Origin: Xestospongia muta
Taxonomy: Eukaryota; Porifera; Demospongiae; Haplosclerida; Petrosiidae
NCBI GenBank assembly: GCA_963693285.1
Contig: OY848926.1
Coordinates: forward strand, 4,882,501-4,946,500
Reading direction: 5' to 3'
Length of the DNA stretch: 64,000 bases
The translations under genes were made by a program, and so were the position numbers. Positions 12,701 to 24,229 of this stretch are shown one piece after another. Numbering within the stretch: the stretch's first letter is position 1; each line of letters starts with the position of its first letter. The notes below the pieces were generated by a model. It saw only the letters and a list, made by a program, of their open reading frames with translations. It did not search any database and had not been told where the DNA came from.

Positions 12701-14658
12701 TTAATTGACCGAAGCATTTGTCTCATTTCTGTAGAGTTCTCTCGATACATTGTTGAACAAATAAAAACTTGACAAGGTTCCCGACTGCCATCTTTTCTCA
12801 CTTGTGCTTGATGGGATACATCACGATTGATAGCTAAGTATTGCTCTAATAGAACACTGTTGTAATAAGGTCTAACAAACATGTTCTCATCAGAAGCAAG
12901 AATGGCGTTCTTAGATCTATAAAGATTGAAACCTGATGCTAGTTGTTGTCCAATCCATAGAAACATAGAAAGCCCAAAAACAAAAACATACAATTTTGAC
13001 ACAATAGTATCTTCCCAATCTAGAAGAGTTACATCTCTAGCTTGGAACGGAAATAATGCGATTGTAGTTTTAAGTACAGGTATTGCTGCTGGAGAGTTTG
13101 ATATAAAATAAACAGCTAAAGTAACAGGAGTAGCCAGTAATATTGGTAGTCCAAGTCCAAATACATGTAGAGTCATATAACAAGCAAGCCATGACAAAAT
13201 ATAAGCTAAAAAACTGGTAACAACATGTACAGAGAAAACTGTCTTGTAGAAATTGCTCCAGTTGAAAGCTTGTGAAATAGTGAGTGGTGTATTTATACGA
13301 ATTGCCCAAGGATCAACTTCTTTTGTCTGATACATGAATCGAAAGATAAAATAACTAGCTATTGGATAAATTAGTAGACGAACAGATGTTGCTATAAAAC
13401 CTACAATATGATAGAATAACATTTATCATAACACATGTGATGCTGCAATGAGTATAACGTAGTAGAGTGTACAATTGAAAGATAAGATATAGTCTGAGTA
13501 CAATAAAAACAGATTTTTAAACAGGAGATTTAATTACTTTAGCATGCCAATCACATGTTTTTACTTGCACACACTTCTTACTTGATTTCCATCTTGCTGT
13601 TATGATTGTCTCATTATAATCATTTCGGTGTGATTTATAAGATCTCTTTTTCTCTAGTGCTTGTTGTAATGATGCTTGGCTTGGAGTGAATGTCAACTTT
13701 TGCATTAGACTAGACCAACTAAAGGACAGTACTAATAAACATGGTATGAGAAAGACTAGTCCCATAATTCTATTATGTCCTGGAATTACATATGCTGCTT
13801 TCACAAGAAATCCAATCACACATACTAGTCCAATTATTTGACAGAGAAGACCACATATCATGATGAAATTAACAAAGCAGTGATGGCATTTTCCATATTG
13901 AAGTATGAGATTAGCATGTCCAATGGGAGAATAATCTCTATTACCATGTTTGCAATAATAGTACACATTAGTAACAGCTTGAAACAGTGACTGTGTACTA
14001 AATACTCCACACATCAAAATAACAGTTATTTCAGGTGGAAGAGTAATGAAGACATAGAACACAAGGAACGACTCTGCAACTGCCTCCATACCTGCATTTA
14101 GTATACCCTATAAAAATTTTAGAGACTTTATAATTTATTTCAAAACTTGGTAAAACATCACTATACATTGAATTGAATGTAGACTACTTATGATTATAAT
14201 TCACTTACTCCTAACATTGCAGATCGTTTGGGCCATGGATGACTAGGAGATTTGGTTAATAATCCATTAAATATTGCTCGTATCCATGCAATCAAATTAG
14301 GTATCATTACTATAAAGAACAGCATCCAGTAAAGATTAGCAGCGCGTATAAGAGAGTTGCCACCAGTACTACTAGTGGAGTTACTAAAGTTGCTCAAGAC
14401 GCGTAATTCTGCAATAATCTTGATAAAGGTGAGCTTACTGAGAACAAGACATGTGAGTACTCCACCAAAAAGAAGCAGTTTAACTAGCCAGGAAATAATC
14501 TTGATGGTACATTTATTAGATTGAAAGATATGTTGATCTTGTGAGAATGATGTTCTATTCTCTTCAGCGATTTCGTTGTCTTCCGTAAAATATGCATTTT
14601 CGTCTAGAACTCTAAAAGACTGCTGGTACGTTATTTGAGGAGAATCGTTGCTGGCCAT
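9796..14658 (-). CDS. CHS: Chitin synthase copy 3, interrupted by a stop between the SAM domains
   Basis: It has the same exon plan as copy 2: exon 1 14658 to about 14218, exon 2 to about 13590, and catalytic exon about 13400-11050 with FFDGG, TTDAD, EDRW, QRRRW and SWGTRE all present, then SAM and C-terminal exons. Oddity: in the exon that begins the second SAM domain, the conserved Trp codon after KCIES is TAA (10556-10558 on -). Copies 1, 2 and 4 have TGG there. The frame upstream (33 codons in the previous exon) and downstream is intact. The annotated product would therefore stop after SAM 1 and lose SAM 2 and the last three helices, while the remaining exons stay open, which suggests a recent mutation. 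The catalytic part could still be active. The start lies 86 bp from an intact GTPase gene on +. Confidence 0.85.
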
Positions 14659-14744
14659 AACTTGAGTGAAAGGACAGTCTGTGCAATCTGCAAGTTATAC
14701 ATAGTTATTATTCAATTGAACCACACCCATAATATTTCATAGCC
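14659..14744. promoter_or_regulatory. Putative bidirectional promoter, CHS copy 3 / GTPase 1
   Basis: An 86 bp gap lies between divergent ATGs. It is AT-rich and resembles the gap at 8369-8449. Transcription start sites of both genes must lie within or very near it, so shared control is likely (inference). Confidence 0.45.
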
Positions 14745-15956
14745 ATGGCATCTTTAGAGGCACCTCCAGAGCCAAATCCTGAGCGTTCACGACTCTATAC
14801 TGATGTAGTCAAATGCTATTTGAATGATTATGGCAACCCTAAGCATTTGAAACTAGTGGTAATTGGGGAAGCAGGTCAAGGCAAGTCAACACTAATCAAT
14901 GGTCTTCTTGGTAAGGAAGTAGCCAATGAAGGAGAAGATTTTGGAGCTGGCACTCTAGAAATCAAATATTATCATTTAAATCAAAATGGAGTCTCAGTTC
15001 GAATATGGGACACACCAGGTTTTGGTGTGGGTAGTGTAGAAGAGGATGAAAAAATGGTGGAAACACTTCGCCGTAGTGAATGTTATCCACATGATCTAGC
15101 TTTATTTTGTTTTAGAATGGATGGCACAAGATTCCCTACTCGAGTTCACATAGATACGATACAAAAATTTACAGAGGTATTTAGAAAGGAGTTCTGGAAG
15201 CATACTGTCTTTATTCTCACTTTTGCTAACAATGTTGCACAACTTTGCCCTCCCAATGAAGAACTTGAAGATTTCTTTTCTCATCGAATCTGGGAACTTG
15301 AGGAAAAGATTAAAGAAACTCTTAAAAAACATGTCAATTTGTCTATAGATGAGCTAAAAACTGTACGAGCTATTCCTGTTGGTTCATACAAGCAAGGAAT
15401 TGATCCAAAAAACCCATGGGCCCTTCCTGACAGAGACGACTGGTTTGTTTGGTTTTGGATGGAATGCACTGATCACATGCATCAAGCAGCTGTATCTGCA
15501 CTTCTTCAAGCCAATATTCACAGGATCAACATAGTTAGTGAAATTGCACCAGAATATGGACAACCTATGCCTCCGTCTCATGTCTATAAACCATTTGAAC
15601 GTGCAATTGAATCTTCTCCTGATGAAATAACAAAAGTTATAAATGACAGTCCATCTGTAACTGATGAACTAGGAAAAGGAGAGATTTTGATTACAGCATC
15701 TACTACAATGGACCAACAAGAAGTTAATTCGACTTGCGCAAATGAGAATTTGACTGCGCGTGAAATTCCGTTTTTTCTTATTTTACAACGTCAACTTGAT
15801 AACAAAGATTCTGGTTTCAGTATGTATGTTAAGGAATATGCCAAGAAAAGAGGAAAATCTGTTTGGGTTCTGGGACATATTGGAGGTTTTATTGAAGGTT
15901 TGGCTGAATATATAGGAAAAGGTAGCAGGTTTAAAGGAAAGAAAAAGAAACAGTAA
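14745..15956 (+). CDS. P-loop GTPase 1 (AIG1/TRAFAC-like, family uncertain)
   Basis: This is an intronless 403-residue protein. Visible motifs are G1 GEAGQGKST at 41-49, G3 WDTPGFG at 88-94, a hydrophobic strand ending FRMDGTR at 118-129, and VFILTFANNV at 155-164 in the place where G4 should be. The usual T/NKxD is absent. PVGSYKQG at about 211-218 sits where G5 would fall, followed by the hallmark WALPDRDDWFVWFW at 225-238. The tail is a low-complexity Ser/Thr/Glu spacer, then an amphipathic helix and a KKKK-type basic end (about 372-403) that could bind membrane. The fold recalls AIG1/GIMAP or septin-like TRAFAC GTPases, but I cannot assign a family. It is divergent from chitin synthase copy 3; a functional link to chitin synthesis is only inferred from this repeated pairing. 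Confidence 0.85.
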   Translation: MASLEAPPEPNPERSRLYTDVVKCYLNDYGNPKHLKLVVIGEAGQGKSTLINGLLGKEVANEGEDFGAGTLEIKYYHLNQNGVSVRIWDTPGFGVGSVEEDEKMVETLRRSECYPHDLALFCFRMDGTRFPTRVHIDTIQKFTEVFRKEFWKHTVFILTFANNVAQLCPPNEELEDFFSHRIWELEEKIKETLKKHVNLSIDELKTVRAIPVGSYKQGIDPKNPWALPDRDDWFVWFWMECTDHMHQAAVSALLQANIHRINIVSEIAPEYGQPMPPSHVYKPFERAIESSPDEITKVINDSPSVTDELGKGEILITASTTMDQQEVNSTCANENLTAREIPFFLILQRQLDNKDSGFSMYVKEYAKKRGKSVWVLGHIGGFIEGLAEYIGKGSRFKGKKKKQ

Positions 15957-16509
15957 AAAGAAACAACGCCTTTTTAATTATGATTTGTGTGATGTGTTTC
16001 TCTTCTTTTCTTAACCATTGTATAAACTGTGTTTCCACTATTCAAACATTTTGATTCTATTTAGTCATTTAATTACTTATGGTGAACTCTTGTGATCAAT
16101 AACAAAATACTCCTACCTGTAGTATCAGCTTACCATGTATCAGCACTTCCTTCTGTCACTTTCAATGTTATGACTTACAGAAGTAACATGTTGTGATAAT
16201 TGCATAAGCTGAGGTCAGATATGTCTCACATGTTATTATAACAACATTCTTTGAGGAAAGAATGAAGTCATAATAACTGTTACTATTAATAGATCACACC
16301 CCTTCAGCATTACTGTCCAAGTATAAAGGCATTAAGAAACTTCATTTAATAGATAGCTGAGAATCAATACTCTAAATTTCTAAAAATATTCATGAAATGT
16401 AGGAACGATGGTACAAACATAAGAAACATAAACACAGTAGAAATAATGGCATAAAAAGCTACATAGTAAATTAAACAAATGAAATTTCTTATATTATTTT
16501 TCATAGTAT
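15957..16509. other. Intergenic region with one conserved noncoding element
   Basis: This is the 3' flank of GTPase 1 and of chitin synthase copy 4 (tail-to-tail). No gene is seen. About 16272-16365 resembles 23769-23877 and 29186-29294: a tgttactattaatagatcac block, cagcattactgt, a tataaa-type box, and gatagctgagaatc. Confidence 0.55.
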
Positions 16510-19500
16510 TCAGACAGGAGTATTAGCTATTGTCATTGTTACTGTTACTGTGTGTTCAATAGGTAAAGCTTGATTGAGACGACCAATATAGTGAGCCAAA
16601 GTCACTAATCTGTGTAGTAACATACCCACAAACTGTACTGACAATAATATGCCATATACAGCTAAGAACAACAGACCAAGAAGCTGACTACTGAGACCAA
16701 GTGTTTCTAAATCTTTAAAAGTAAATATAGTAAGAAGAATCAACCAAATAAGGTTAATTAACAGCATTGCTATGAGGGTATAATTACGAAGATTATTGAG
16801 ATCGTCACGTAATTCATTAACATGTGACAAGCCGTCAGGAGTAGGTCTAAGGACAGTTTCAATCATATTTGACCAAAATGTCATCTCGTCATCTTCAATG
16901 TGGCCATTGGGATGATCACAGCTTTGTTGCAATATCATTTGGGTTTCTGCAATTCTTTCCTCATCTAATATTATAATAGAAATTAATATGTAAATTGATG
17001 AAGGAGCATTCATACCTTCATTTCTTATTTTCAACCGATTTATCCCTTGCATAAATCTTTTAATATGAGCTTAAGAATGTTAAATATATCATGATTGTTT
17101 AATAAATCTTAATTAATACCTTTCTTATAGACACCTATGTCATTTTTGAGTTCTTCTGCAGTTATATTTTTGAGATTTTCTACATCTGATTCTCCATAGT
17201 ACCCAGCCTCATGAAATTTATCAATATATCCATCCTCTTCAGTATCCATTTTTAGATCAATGATCCAACTCTCAATACATTTCTACAGGAAATAGTAACT
17301 TATTCAATCATAAAAAGTTGTTTTATATTACCGGTAATCCAACTTGAATTAGAGTTTGAGGAAGCTTCTTAATGGCTTTATCCAAATGACGAATGTATCC
17401 TATAGGTTTCACTCCAATATCTGTTAACTCCTACATCATAGTTACATTAATATTACAAAGTATTGGAGCAAACAACTTACCTTCTTGGTCATTCCTGACA
17501 CATACAATTCCTCAGTGTACCCTTCTTTAGCAAACAAATCATAGAATTGCTGTGTAACAAAATTGAAAGTAATTAGGCAGTGTGTTATTATAATAAGATG
17601 ACTACCTCACTCTGGTTATCTTTGAGCCAACTCATTAACCAGGGATATTGTCTTTCACTATTTGTAAATGATGTTTCTATGAATGATGAACATTATATTA
17701 TGATATTGTACACAAACATCTTACCAAGCATTCTTTGATTAGGTGGTTCTTCTAAACCTATTGATGGCTGGTCAAGCTTTGGATGAACCTTGTCTTCATT
17801 TATTTCCACATTTTCAATAGTATCCTCCATACTTGTAATTGTTTTGTCTTTTTTCATTTCATTGGGTGATTTTTTCCTCACCAAGCATTTCATTATAAAC
17901 GTTTTACTTGTTTGCCAGATTACAGAGAATATATTCGGTGTTGTAACACTTGCTTCTCGTGTACCCCAGCTCCTGCTGTTGAGGTTAGCACAAGAATATA
18001 TTAGAAGCAGAAGATAACCTGAAGGCAAACCCAGAAGATACCATAAGCAATGAAAGAGAGCTAAACTCTCAGACAAATGGAGTATGGCAGTTATTATAAA
18101 AATAACACCAAAGAGACTTATGTATATAGTGCTTTCAGCAATAGGAATTATAAGACCTGTAGAGTTGTGAACTGATTCATTACCTCCAATGTCATGATGG
18201 TTGCTACCCTGTTTAACAATATCAACAACAGTCTCTTTAATAATTCCAACGATTACAACAGCCATTACAACTGCAAAAATGAAAGTCAGAATCTTTGCAA
18301 CATCTAGTTGAGTTTTCTGACTGGTGAAAACACAAATTATCCCATAAGAGACAGCAAATATAACAAGAGTGATTATTACTGCAACACTATTCAAACCAAA
18401 TGCAGCTGATAATCCAGAGGCTATAACTAAGATGACAGTAGCTGGAGATATTATTGTTGAGATGATGACAAAAATCTCATAAATGATAAAAAACCAACTA
18501 ACTGCTTCATTGTTGGCTGTGATTTTAGTTGCTTTCGATATCAATAGCCATAAATTAGCTACAGTTGATGGAATCCAACGACGACGTTGTTTAAAGAACT
18601 CTTCAAACTCCACAGGACAATAGGTGTAATCATTAGATATAGCACAGTACTCCAATCTCCAACCATGTTCCACAAGAAGTGTACACAACCACCTATCTTC
18701 ACCCATATCCTTCATTAAGAACTCCATTGCATTGTTAACCTCACTAGAATATGTAGGCAAGCAATCCTGAAGTGCTGAGCAACGAAATATACTAAAACAA
18801 CCTGGACAACATAAAACAGAGCCTAGTATGTGTTCAGCACCTTTTTGTAGCCAATGACCTACAGCATAGTCAAAGATTTGATACCAGTAAAGAGGACCAC
18901 TGCCAAGTGGATGAGTACGTGAACACACTGCACCTACTTGTGGATCACGAGCTAACATATCCAAGAGAACTACAGCTGACTCTGCTTGGAAATCAATATC
19001 AGCATCTGTAGTAAGTATAAAGGTATTGTTGAGATTAAGTCCATCTTTGTCAGAGCGATGATTGAGCACATAGTTCATGTACATAACTTGACTCCATCTC
19101 TTTTTGTTCCGAACTTTTAAGTTATCCTTGAGATGAACAACAAATGGCATACAATCTTGAAGTGTCCATGTAAAACGATAACCATAAGGTGTCTTCTGTT
19201 TCTTTGCTTGTGTCAATTCCACACCTAATGCTTCATGTACTAAACTCATAAGTTGTATTGCAAATGATGAGAGTTCATCTTCTCGACAGCCACCATCAAA
19301 AAAGATATGTGATTCAAAGCAATCGTGCATTCTATGTATTTGAAGTTTATAATACTTGGCAACACGATTAATTGACCGAAGCATTTGTCTCATTTCTGTA
19401 GAGTTCTCTCGATACATTGTTGAACATATAAAAACTTGGCAAGGTTCTCGACTGCCATCTTTTCTCATTTGTGCTTGATGGGATACATCACGATTGATAG

Positions 19501-21765
19501 CTAAGTATTGCTCTAATAGAATACTGTTGTAATAAGGTCTAACAAACATGTTCTCATCAGAAGCAAGAATGGCATTCTTAGACCTGTAAAGATTGAAACC
19601 TGACGCTAGTTGTTGTCCAATCCACAGGAAGAAAGACAACCCAAAAGCAAGAGCATACCATTTTGACATTAAAGTGTCTTTCCAATCTAGCAGAGTTATG
19701 TCTTTAGCTTCAAATGGAAACAGTATAATAGTTCTTCCAAGTATCTCTGCTGAAGAGTTTGATATAAAATAAACAGCTAAAGTAACAGGTGTAGCCAGTA
19801 ATATTGGTAGTCCAAGTCCAAATACATGTAGAGTCATATAACAAGCAAGCCATGACAAAATATAAGCTAAAAAACTCGTAACAACATGTACGGAGAAAAC
19901 TGCCTTGTAAAAATTATTCCAGTTGAAAGCTTGTGAAATAGTGAGTGGTGTATCTATATGAATTGCCCAAGGATCAACTACTTCATTTGTTTGTAAGTGA
20001 TACATGAATCGAAAGATAATAAAACTTGCTATTGGATAAACGAGGAGACGAACAGATGTTGCTATAAAACCTACAATGTGATAAATAACAATTATCATAA
20101 CACAGATGTAATATCACAATGAATGTAACATAATATCAGGAGAGTAGGAAGATGAAATTCATAGGGGGGGGACATAACCCTACATGGTGATGTTAAAGCA
20201 AACTATGCACTATATATTGATGAGTGCTTTTTAAGCAATTTTAAGTGCATACTATTTTATCTGATCAGCAACATGGAAATGTTTTTTAATACAATAATTA
20301 AAACAAACAGTTAAAATTGTCTGAAGTAGTTTAATCAACATGGTACATGTCTTATATAATAATTACAGGGGGGCAAGGCCCCCCTGTTGAAAAGTTGGGG
20401 GCCTAGGCGCCCTTTGCCCCCCTGGTTCCTACTACACTGAATATAGTAAATAACACATAAAAACAAATGAAAACAGATTTCTAGGAGATTTACTCTAGCA
20501 TGACCTACAATATTAATGTAAGTGATTAACATTTGCCATAACATTAGTGTAGCAGTTTGAAGCATTTTGAGTACTTATATTATTACTATATACAGCACAT
20601 ACAAGGTTCATGCATTATGAAAAGTTAGTTTGAATAGAATATTACACCTCACATGGATGAATTACACATATCTAAATATCTTACTTGTTTTCCATCTTGC
20701 TGTTATAGTCATCTCATTATAATCTTCTAGGTACAACTTACGAGCTCTTTTTCTGTTTAGTGCCTTTTGTATTGATTTTTGGCTTGGAATGAATGTGAAC
20801 TTTTGCATTAGACTAGACCAAGTAAAAGATAGTATTAATAGACATGGTATGACAAGTGCTAATCCTAATATCCTATTGTGCCCCACATCAAGATATGCTT
20901 TCAAAAGAAATGTCATTACACTCAATAAACCAAGTACTTGACAGAGAACACCACATATCATAATGAAATTAACAAAGCAGTGATGGCGTTTTCCATATTG
21001 AAGTATGAGATTAGCATGTCCGATGGGAGAATAATCTCTATTACCATGTTTGCAATAATAGTACACATTAGTAACAGCTTGAAACAATGACTCTGTACTA
21101 AATACTCCACACATCAAAATAACAGATATCTCAGGTGGAAGAGTAATGAAGACATAGAACACAAGAAACGACTCTGCAACTGCCTCCATACCTGCATTTA
21201 GTACACCCTATAGGAAGAAAAATTTAGACATTAACAGAATTTACCCATTGATATATATATATATATATATATATGTTTTATGATTTTATCAGTAGTTAAG
21301 AAAAACTTCACTTACTTTTAAGACTGCAGACCATTTAGGCCATGGATGACTAGGAGATTTGCTTAACAATCCATTAAATATTGCTTGTATCCATGCAATC
21401 AAATTAGGTATCACCACTATAAAGAACAGCATCCAGTAAAGGTTAGCAGCACGTGTAAGAGAGCTGTGTTTAGAGGAATCATTTGGAAGAGAGTTGATAC
21501 TGAAGTTACTCAAGAGATGTAATTCTGCTATAATTTTGGTTATGGTGAGCTTACTGAGAACAAGACATGTAAGTACTCCACCAAAAAGAAGCAGTTTAAC
21601 AAACCAGACAATGATCTTGATGGTACGTTTCTTGGACTGAAAGATGTGTTGATCTTGTAAGGGTGATGTTCCATTCTCTTCGGTGTCTTCATGATCAGTA
21701 GAGTTTGCAGTCTCATCTCTCACAGACTGCTGGTATGTTATTTGCAGAGAATTGCTGCTTGCCAT
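16510..21765 (-). CDS. CHS: Chitin synthase copy 4 (complete, with two SAM domains)
   Basis: This is a complete chitin synthase with the same exon plan: exon 1 21765 to about 21318, exon 2 about 21215-20690, catalytic exon about 20085-17726, then short SAM exons and the final membrane exon about 16970-16510. FFDGG, TTDAD, EDRW, QRRRW and SWGTRE are all readable, and the Trp lost in copy 3 is present here. The intron between exons 2 and 3 is unusually long (about 600 bp) because of a G/C-rich insertion at 20366-20436. The second half of exon 2 differs clearly from copies 2 and 3, whereas the catalytic exon is nearly identical to theirs. GTPase 2 lies 517 bp away on the opposite strand, the gap being enlarged by a foldback element. 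Confidence 0.9.
20160..20436. repeat. G/C-rich inverted-repeat insertion in CHS copy 4 intron
   Basis: A G-run lies at about 20163-20171. At 20366-20436 a near-palindrome pairs runs of G with runs of C around a gggggcctaggcgccc centre. Both contrast sharply with the AT-rich surroundings. A similar motif (ttgaaaagtt followed by G-run) occurs near 38090 in the CYBC1 gene, so this is probably a short interspersed element. Confidence 0.5.
21247..21276. repeat. (TA)n microsatellite
   Basis: This is a pure TA dinucleotide run of about 26-28 bp in the first intron of chitin synthase copy 4. Confidence 0.9.
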
Positions 21766-22282
21766 AACTGAGCTGAGGTAGTCTAGCGAGCTACGCCCTT
21801 CTCCTTTATAATAAGCTGATAGGCGGAGGAGGGTCTAGAAGCGAACTAAGCTTACTGCTCCATTGGAGTGCATGGAATGTAGGGCAGTAACCCAATGTCA
21901 GCTTATCAAAAAGGAGGAGGTCGCTAGAGTTGTGGTAAACTTTGCAAGTTATCTTTCTTAATTACCCATGGTGATCCACGAATCTGGTTAGCAGGCGATG
22001 AATAGGTGAACTCGTTCACGTGTTAGGTAACGAAAATAGACAAAATGATACGATGACAAGTTATTGATAATCATTAATATCAATAATAATGAATAATTAA
22101 ACCAGTTCAAGACCCAGAAATCACAAATTTTATCCTTGTCGATTTGTATACTCTCTATCAGCATCTTATTTGCCTAAAAATTAAAATTTTAATTTTCAGA
22201 TAGTTAAAATATAATAAACTCGACTATAGCTTTGAGGTTAAGGGAGGAGGGGCTTAGCTCCAAAAGCATCCGGGCAGTCTGA
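21766..22282. promoter_or_regulatory. Divergent intergenic region, CHS copy 4 / GTPase 2, with a foldback insertion
   Basis: This 517 bp gap corresponds to the 81 and 86 bp gaps of the other two pairs. Part of the excess is an inverted-repeat element at 21780-21930; the rest is AT-rich with no gene seen. It presumably still carries the promoters of both genes. Confidence 0.4.
21780..21930. mobile_element. MITE-like foldback element in the promoter region
   Basis: The left arm (tctagcga ... ctcctttat ... aagctgat, 21782-21820) is an imperfect inverted match of the right arm (gtcagcttatcaaaaaggag ... tcgctaga, about 21896-21929). A second inner pair, ttactgctc and gggcagtaa, lies between the arms. 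No coding capacity is present and target-site duplications are not clear. Its size and structure fit a non-autonomous DNA transposon. Confidence 0.55.
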
Positions 22283-23509
22283 ATGGCATCCTTGGAAGAG
22301 CCCCCAGCTCAACAAAGCGTCCGAGAGGAGTTCTATGCTGATATAGTCAAGTCTTACTTACAAGACAGCCTTCGACAACGTTTGAAACTAGTTGTGATCG
22401 GAGAGACAGGTCAAGGCAAGTCAACACTCATCAATGGTCTACTTGGTAAGGAAGTAGCTAATGAAGGAGAAGACTTTGATGCAGGCACCGCGGAGATCAA
22501 GTATTATACTTTGGATCAAAATGGAGTTCATGTAGAAATATGGGACACGCCAGGTTTTGGTATGGGTAGTATAGAAGAGGATGAAAAAATGGTGGAAACA
22601 CTTCGCCGTAGTGAATGTTATCCACATGATCTAGCTTTATTTTGTTTTAGAATGGATGGCACAAGATTCCCTACTCGAGTTCACATTGATACGATAAAGA
22701 AATTTACAGAGGTATTTAAAAGAAACTTCTGGAAGCATACTGTCTTTATTCTCACTTTTGCTAACAATGTTTCTCAACTTTGCCCTCCCAATGAAGAACT
22801 TGAATATTTCTTTTCTAATAGAGTTTGGGAACTTGAGGAAAAGGTCAGACAAACACTAAAAAAACACATCAAAATGTCTGACGAGGAGCTAAGAGCTGTA
22901 CGAGTTATTCCTGTTGGCTCGTATAAGCAAGGCCTGTACCGAGAAAACCCATGGGCTCTTCCAGGTAGGGACGATTGGTTCGTGTGGTTTTGGATGGAAT
23001 GCACTGATCACATGCGCAAGACGGCTGTATCTGCACTTCTTCAAGCCAATCGTCACAGGATCAAAATAGTTAGTAATGAATCTGAACAACCTATGCCTCC
23101 ATCAGATGTTCATAAGCCATCTGAGCGTGTGATCGAGACCTCTCGTGGTGAAGTACCTCACACTATATATGATGATCCATCAGAGTGTGACGAACCATTA
23201 CCAGGAGAAGAAGAAGAAAACGTTACTACATCATCTATACCCGATCCCAATTTTGTACCACAGAATTCAAGTCAGCCAAGCTCAACTAATGCAACTGAGA
23301 ATATAGCTAATCGAGGACTCCCAATTGGTTCTATTTTAGGTAAACACCTAAAAGATAAAGATTCTAGTTTTAGTATGTATGTTAACGAATACGTCAAGAA
23401 GAGAGGAGAGCAACTTTGGGGTCTTAGACACATTGCTGGATTTTTTGAAGGCTTTATTGAATGGCTACGTGGTGGGGATATTGAAACTGAAAACAAGAAG
23501 ACAAAATGA
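22283..23509 (+). CDS. P-loop GTPase 2 (AIG1/TRAFAC-like, family uncertain)
   Basis: This is an intronless 408-residue paralogue of GTPase 1. The start MASLEEPP aligns with the other copies. G1 reads GETGQGKST (about 41-49), G3 WDTPGFGMG, and the strand FRMDGTR and VFILTFANNV (in the G4 position) are conserved, as is the WALPGRDDWFVWFW block. The C-terminal half is a variable acidic Ser/Thr/Pro spacer that ends in a predicted amphipathic helix (WGLRHIAGFFEGFIEWL) and a short charged tail. It is divergent from chitin synthase copy 4. Its 3' end and 3' flank were duplicated to 28673-29650. Confidence 0.85.
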   Translation: MASLEEPPAQQSVREEFYADIVKSYLQDSLRQRLKLVVIGETGQGKSTLINGLLGKEVANEGEDFDAGTAEIKYYTLDQNGVHVEIWDTPGFGMGSIEEDEKMVETLRRSECYPHDLALFCFRMDGTRFPTRVHIDTIKKFTEVFKRNFWKHTVFILTFANNVSQLCPPNEELEYFFSNRVWELEEKVRQTLKKHIKMSDEELRAVRVIPVGSYKQGLYRENPWALPGRDDWFVWFWMECTDHMRKTAVSALLQANRHRIKIVSNESEQPMPPSDVHKPSERVIETSRGEVPHTIYDDPSECDEPLPGEEEENVTTSSIPDPNFVPQNSSQPSSTNATENIANRGLPIGSILGKHLKDKDSSFSMYVNEYVKKRGEQLWGLRHIAGFFEGFIEWLRGGDIETENKKTK

Positions 23510-24229
23510 ATCATGCATGTTATTGCTTATGTAATAGTTACTCCTTATTATGTAATTATGTATTGTTAACTACAATATGTATGTTTTGCTTTGTATAAAT
23601 TGATCACTTTAATATCCTCTCATTAGACTAGTAGTATCCCTAAGGTGCAAATCTATTTATAGAATGGAAACATGATGTAACAATGACATAATGCTGAGGC
23701 ATTGTACACATCCTAAACCCATACTATGTTGTAACATAATACCATTCTAGAAAGAATTACATCATATCTGTTACTATTAATAGATCACACTTACTCAGCA
23801 TTACTGTACAAATATAAAAGACAGAGAGAAAGCCTCTGTTTCATTCGCAGTTAGATAGCTGAGAATCGAGACTAGTTCATATTATCAGAGCAGTCAAAAT
23901 GATCTTCTGGTGTGAACTAGTTACTTGGAATCGACATAACTGTCGCTTCCTTCGCTTACTTCGTTTATCAATTGGAGAACCATTCAAATAACGCTTACTT
24001 CGAAAACCTACAACCTCTTAAGGTTGTAACCTTTCATTCCACCATCTGCTACCATCTTTGGTCTGATGGCTCCTCTATCAAGCGACCACGCCATCACTCA
24101 AGAGAGTGCTAAGTGGTAGATAGAGATCAGTCTGAAGACCTCACCCTGTTACATTACCCACATATTATACTGACAAGTTGCACTTAGCAACATTAATATG
24201 GGATATCTGGAACAGGATGAGACAATATG
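23237..24229 (+). repeat. Donor copy of a ~980 bp segmental duplication
   Basis: The segment runs from the last third of GTPase 2 through its 3' flank and matches 28673-29650 closely, with only scattered substitutions and small indels. The noncoding part includes an almost unchanged stretch with a tataaaag box near 23815, a gatagctgagaatcgagac string, a short ORF (23899-23991) and several small inverted repeats such as acaacct-ctta-aggttgt. Confidence 0.85.
23769..23991 (+). other. Conserved TATA-like cassette with a 30-residue ORF, function unknown
   Basis: The block tgttactattaatagatcac, cagcattactgt, tataaaag, and gatagctgagaatc recurs at 29186-29294 and, more diverged, at 16272-16365. 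It looks like a core promoter pointing right. Downstream, an ATG at 23899 opens 30 codons to TAA at 23991; the duplicate at 29325-29417 keeps this frame with two amino-acid changes. This may be a small transcription unit or merely retained 3' flank; I cannot tell which. Confidence 0.3.

Noticed and set aside
15102..15581. Open frames antisense to the GTPase genes
   Set aside because: They mirror the conserved sense codons, recur at each paralogue for that reason, and have no independent start context or family match.
23899..23991. The 30-codon ORF as a confirmed peptide gene
   Set aside because: It is conserved only between two recent duplicates, and its changes are no rarer than in the flanks.
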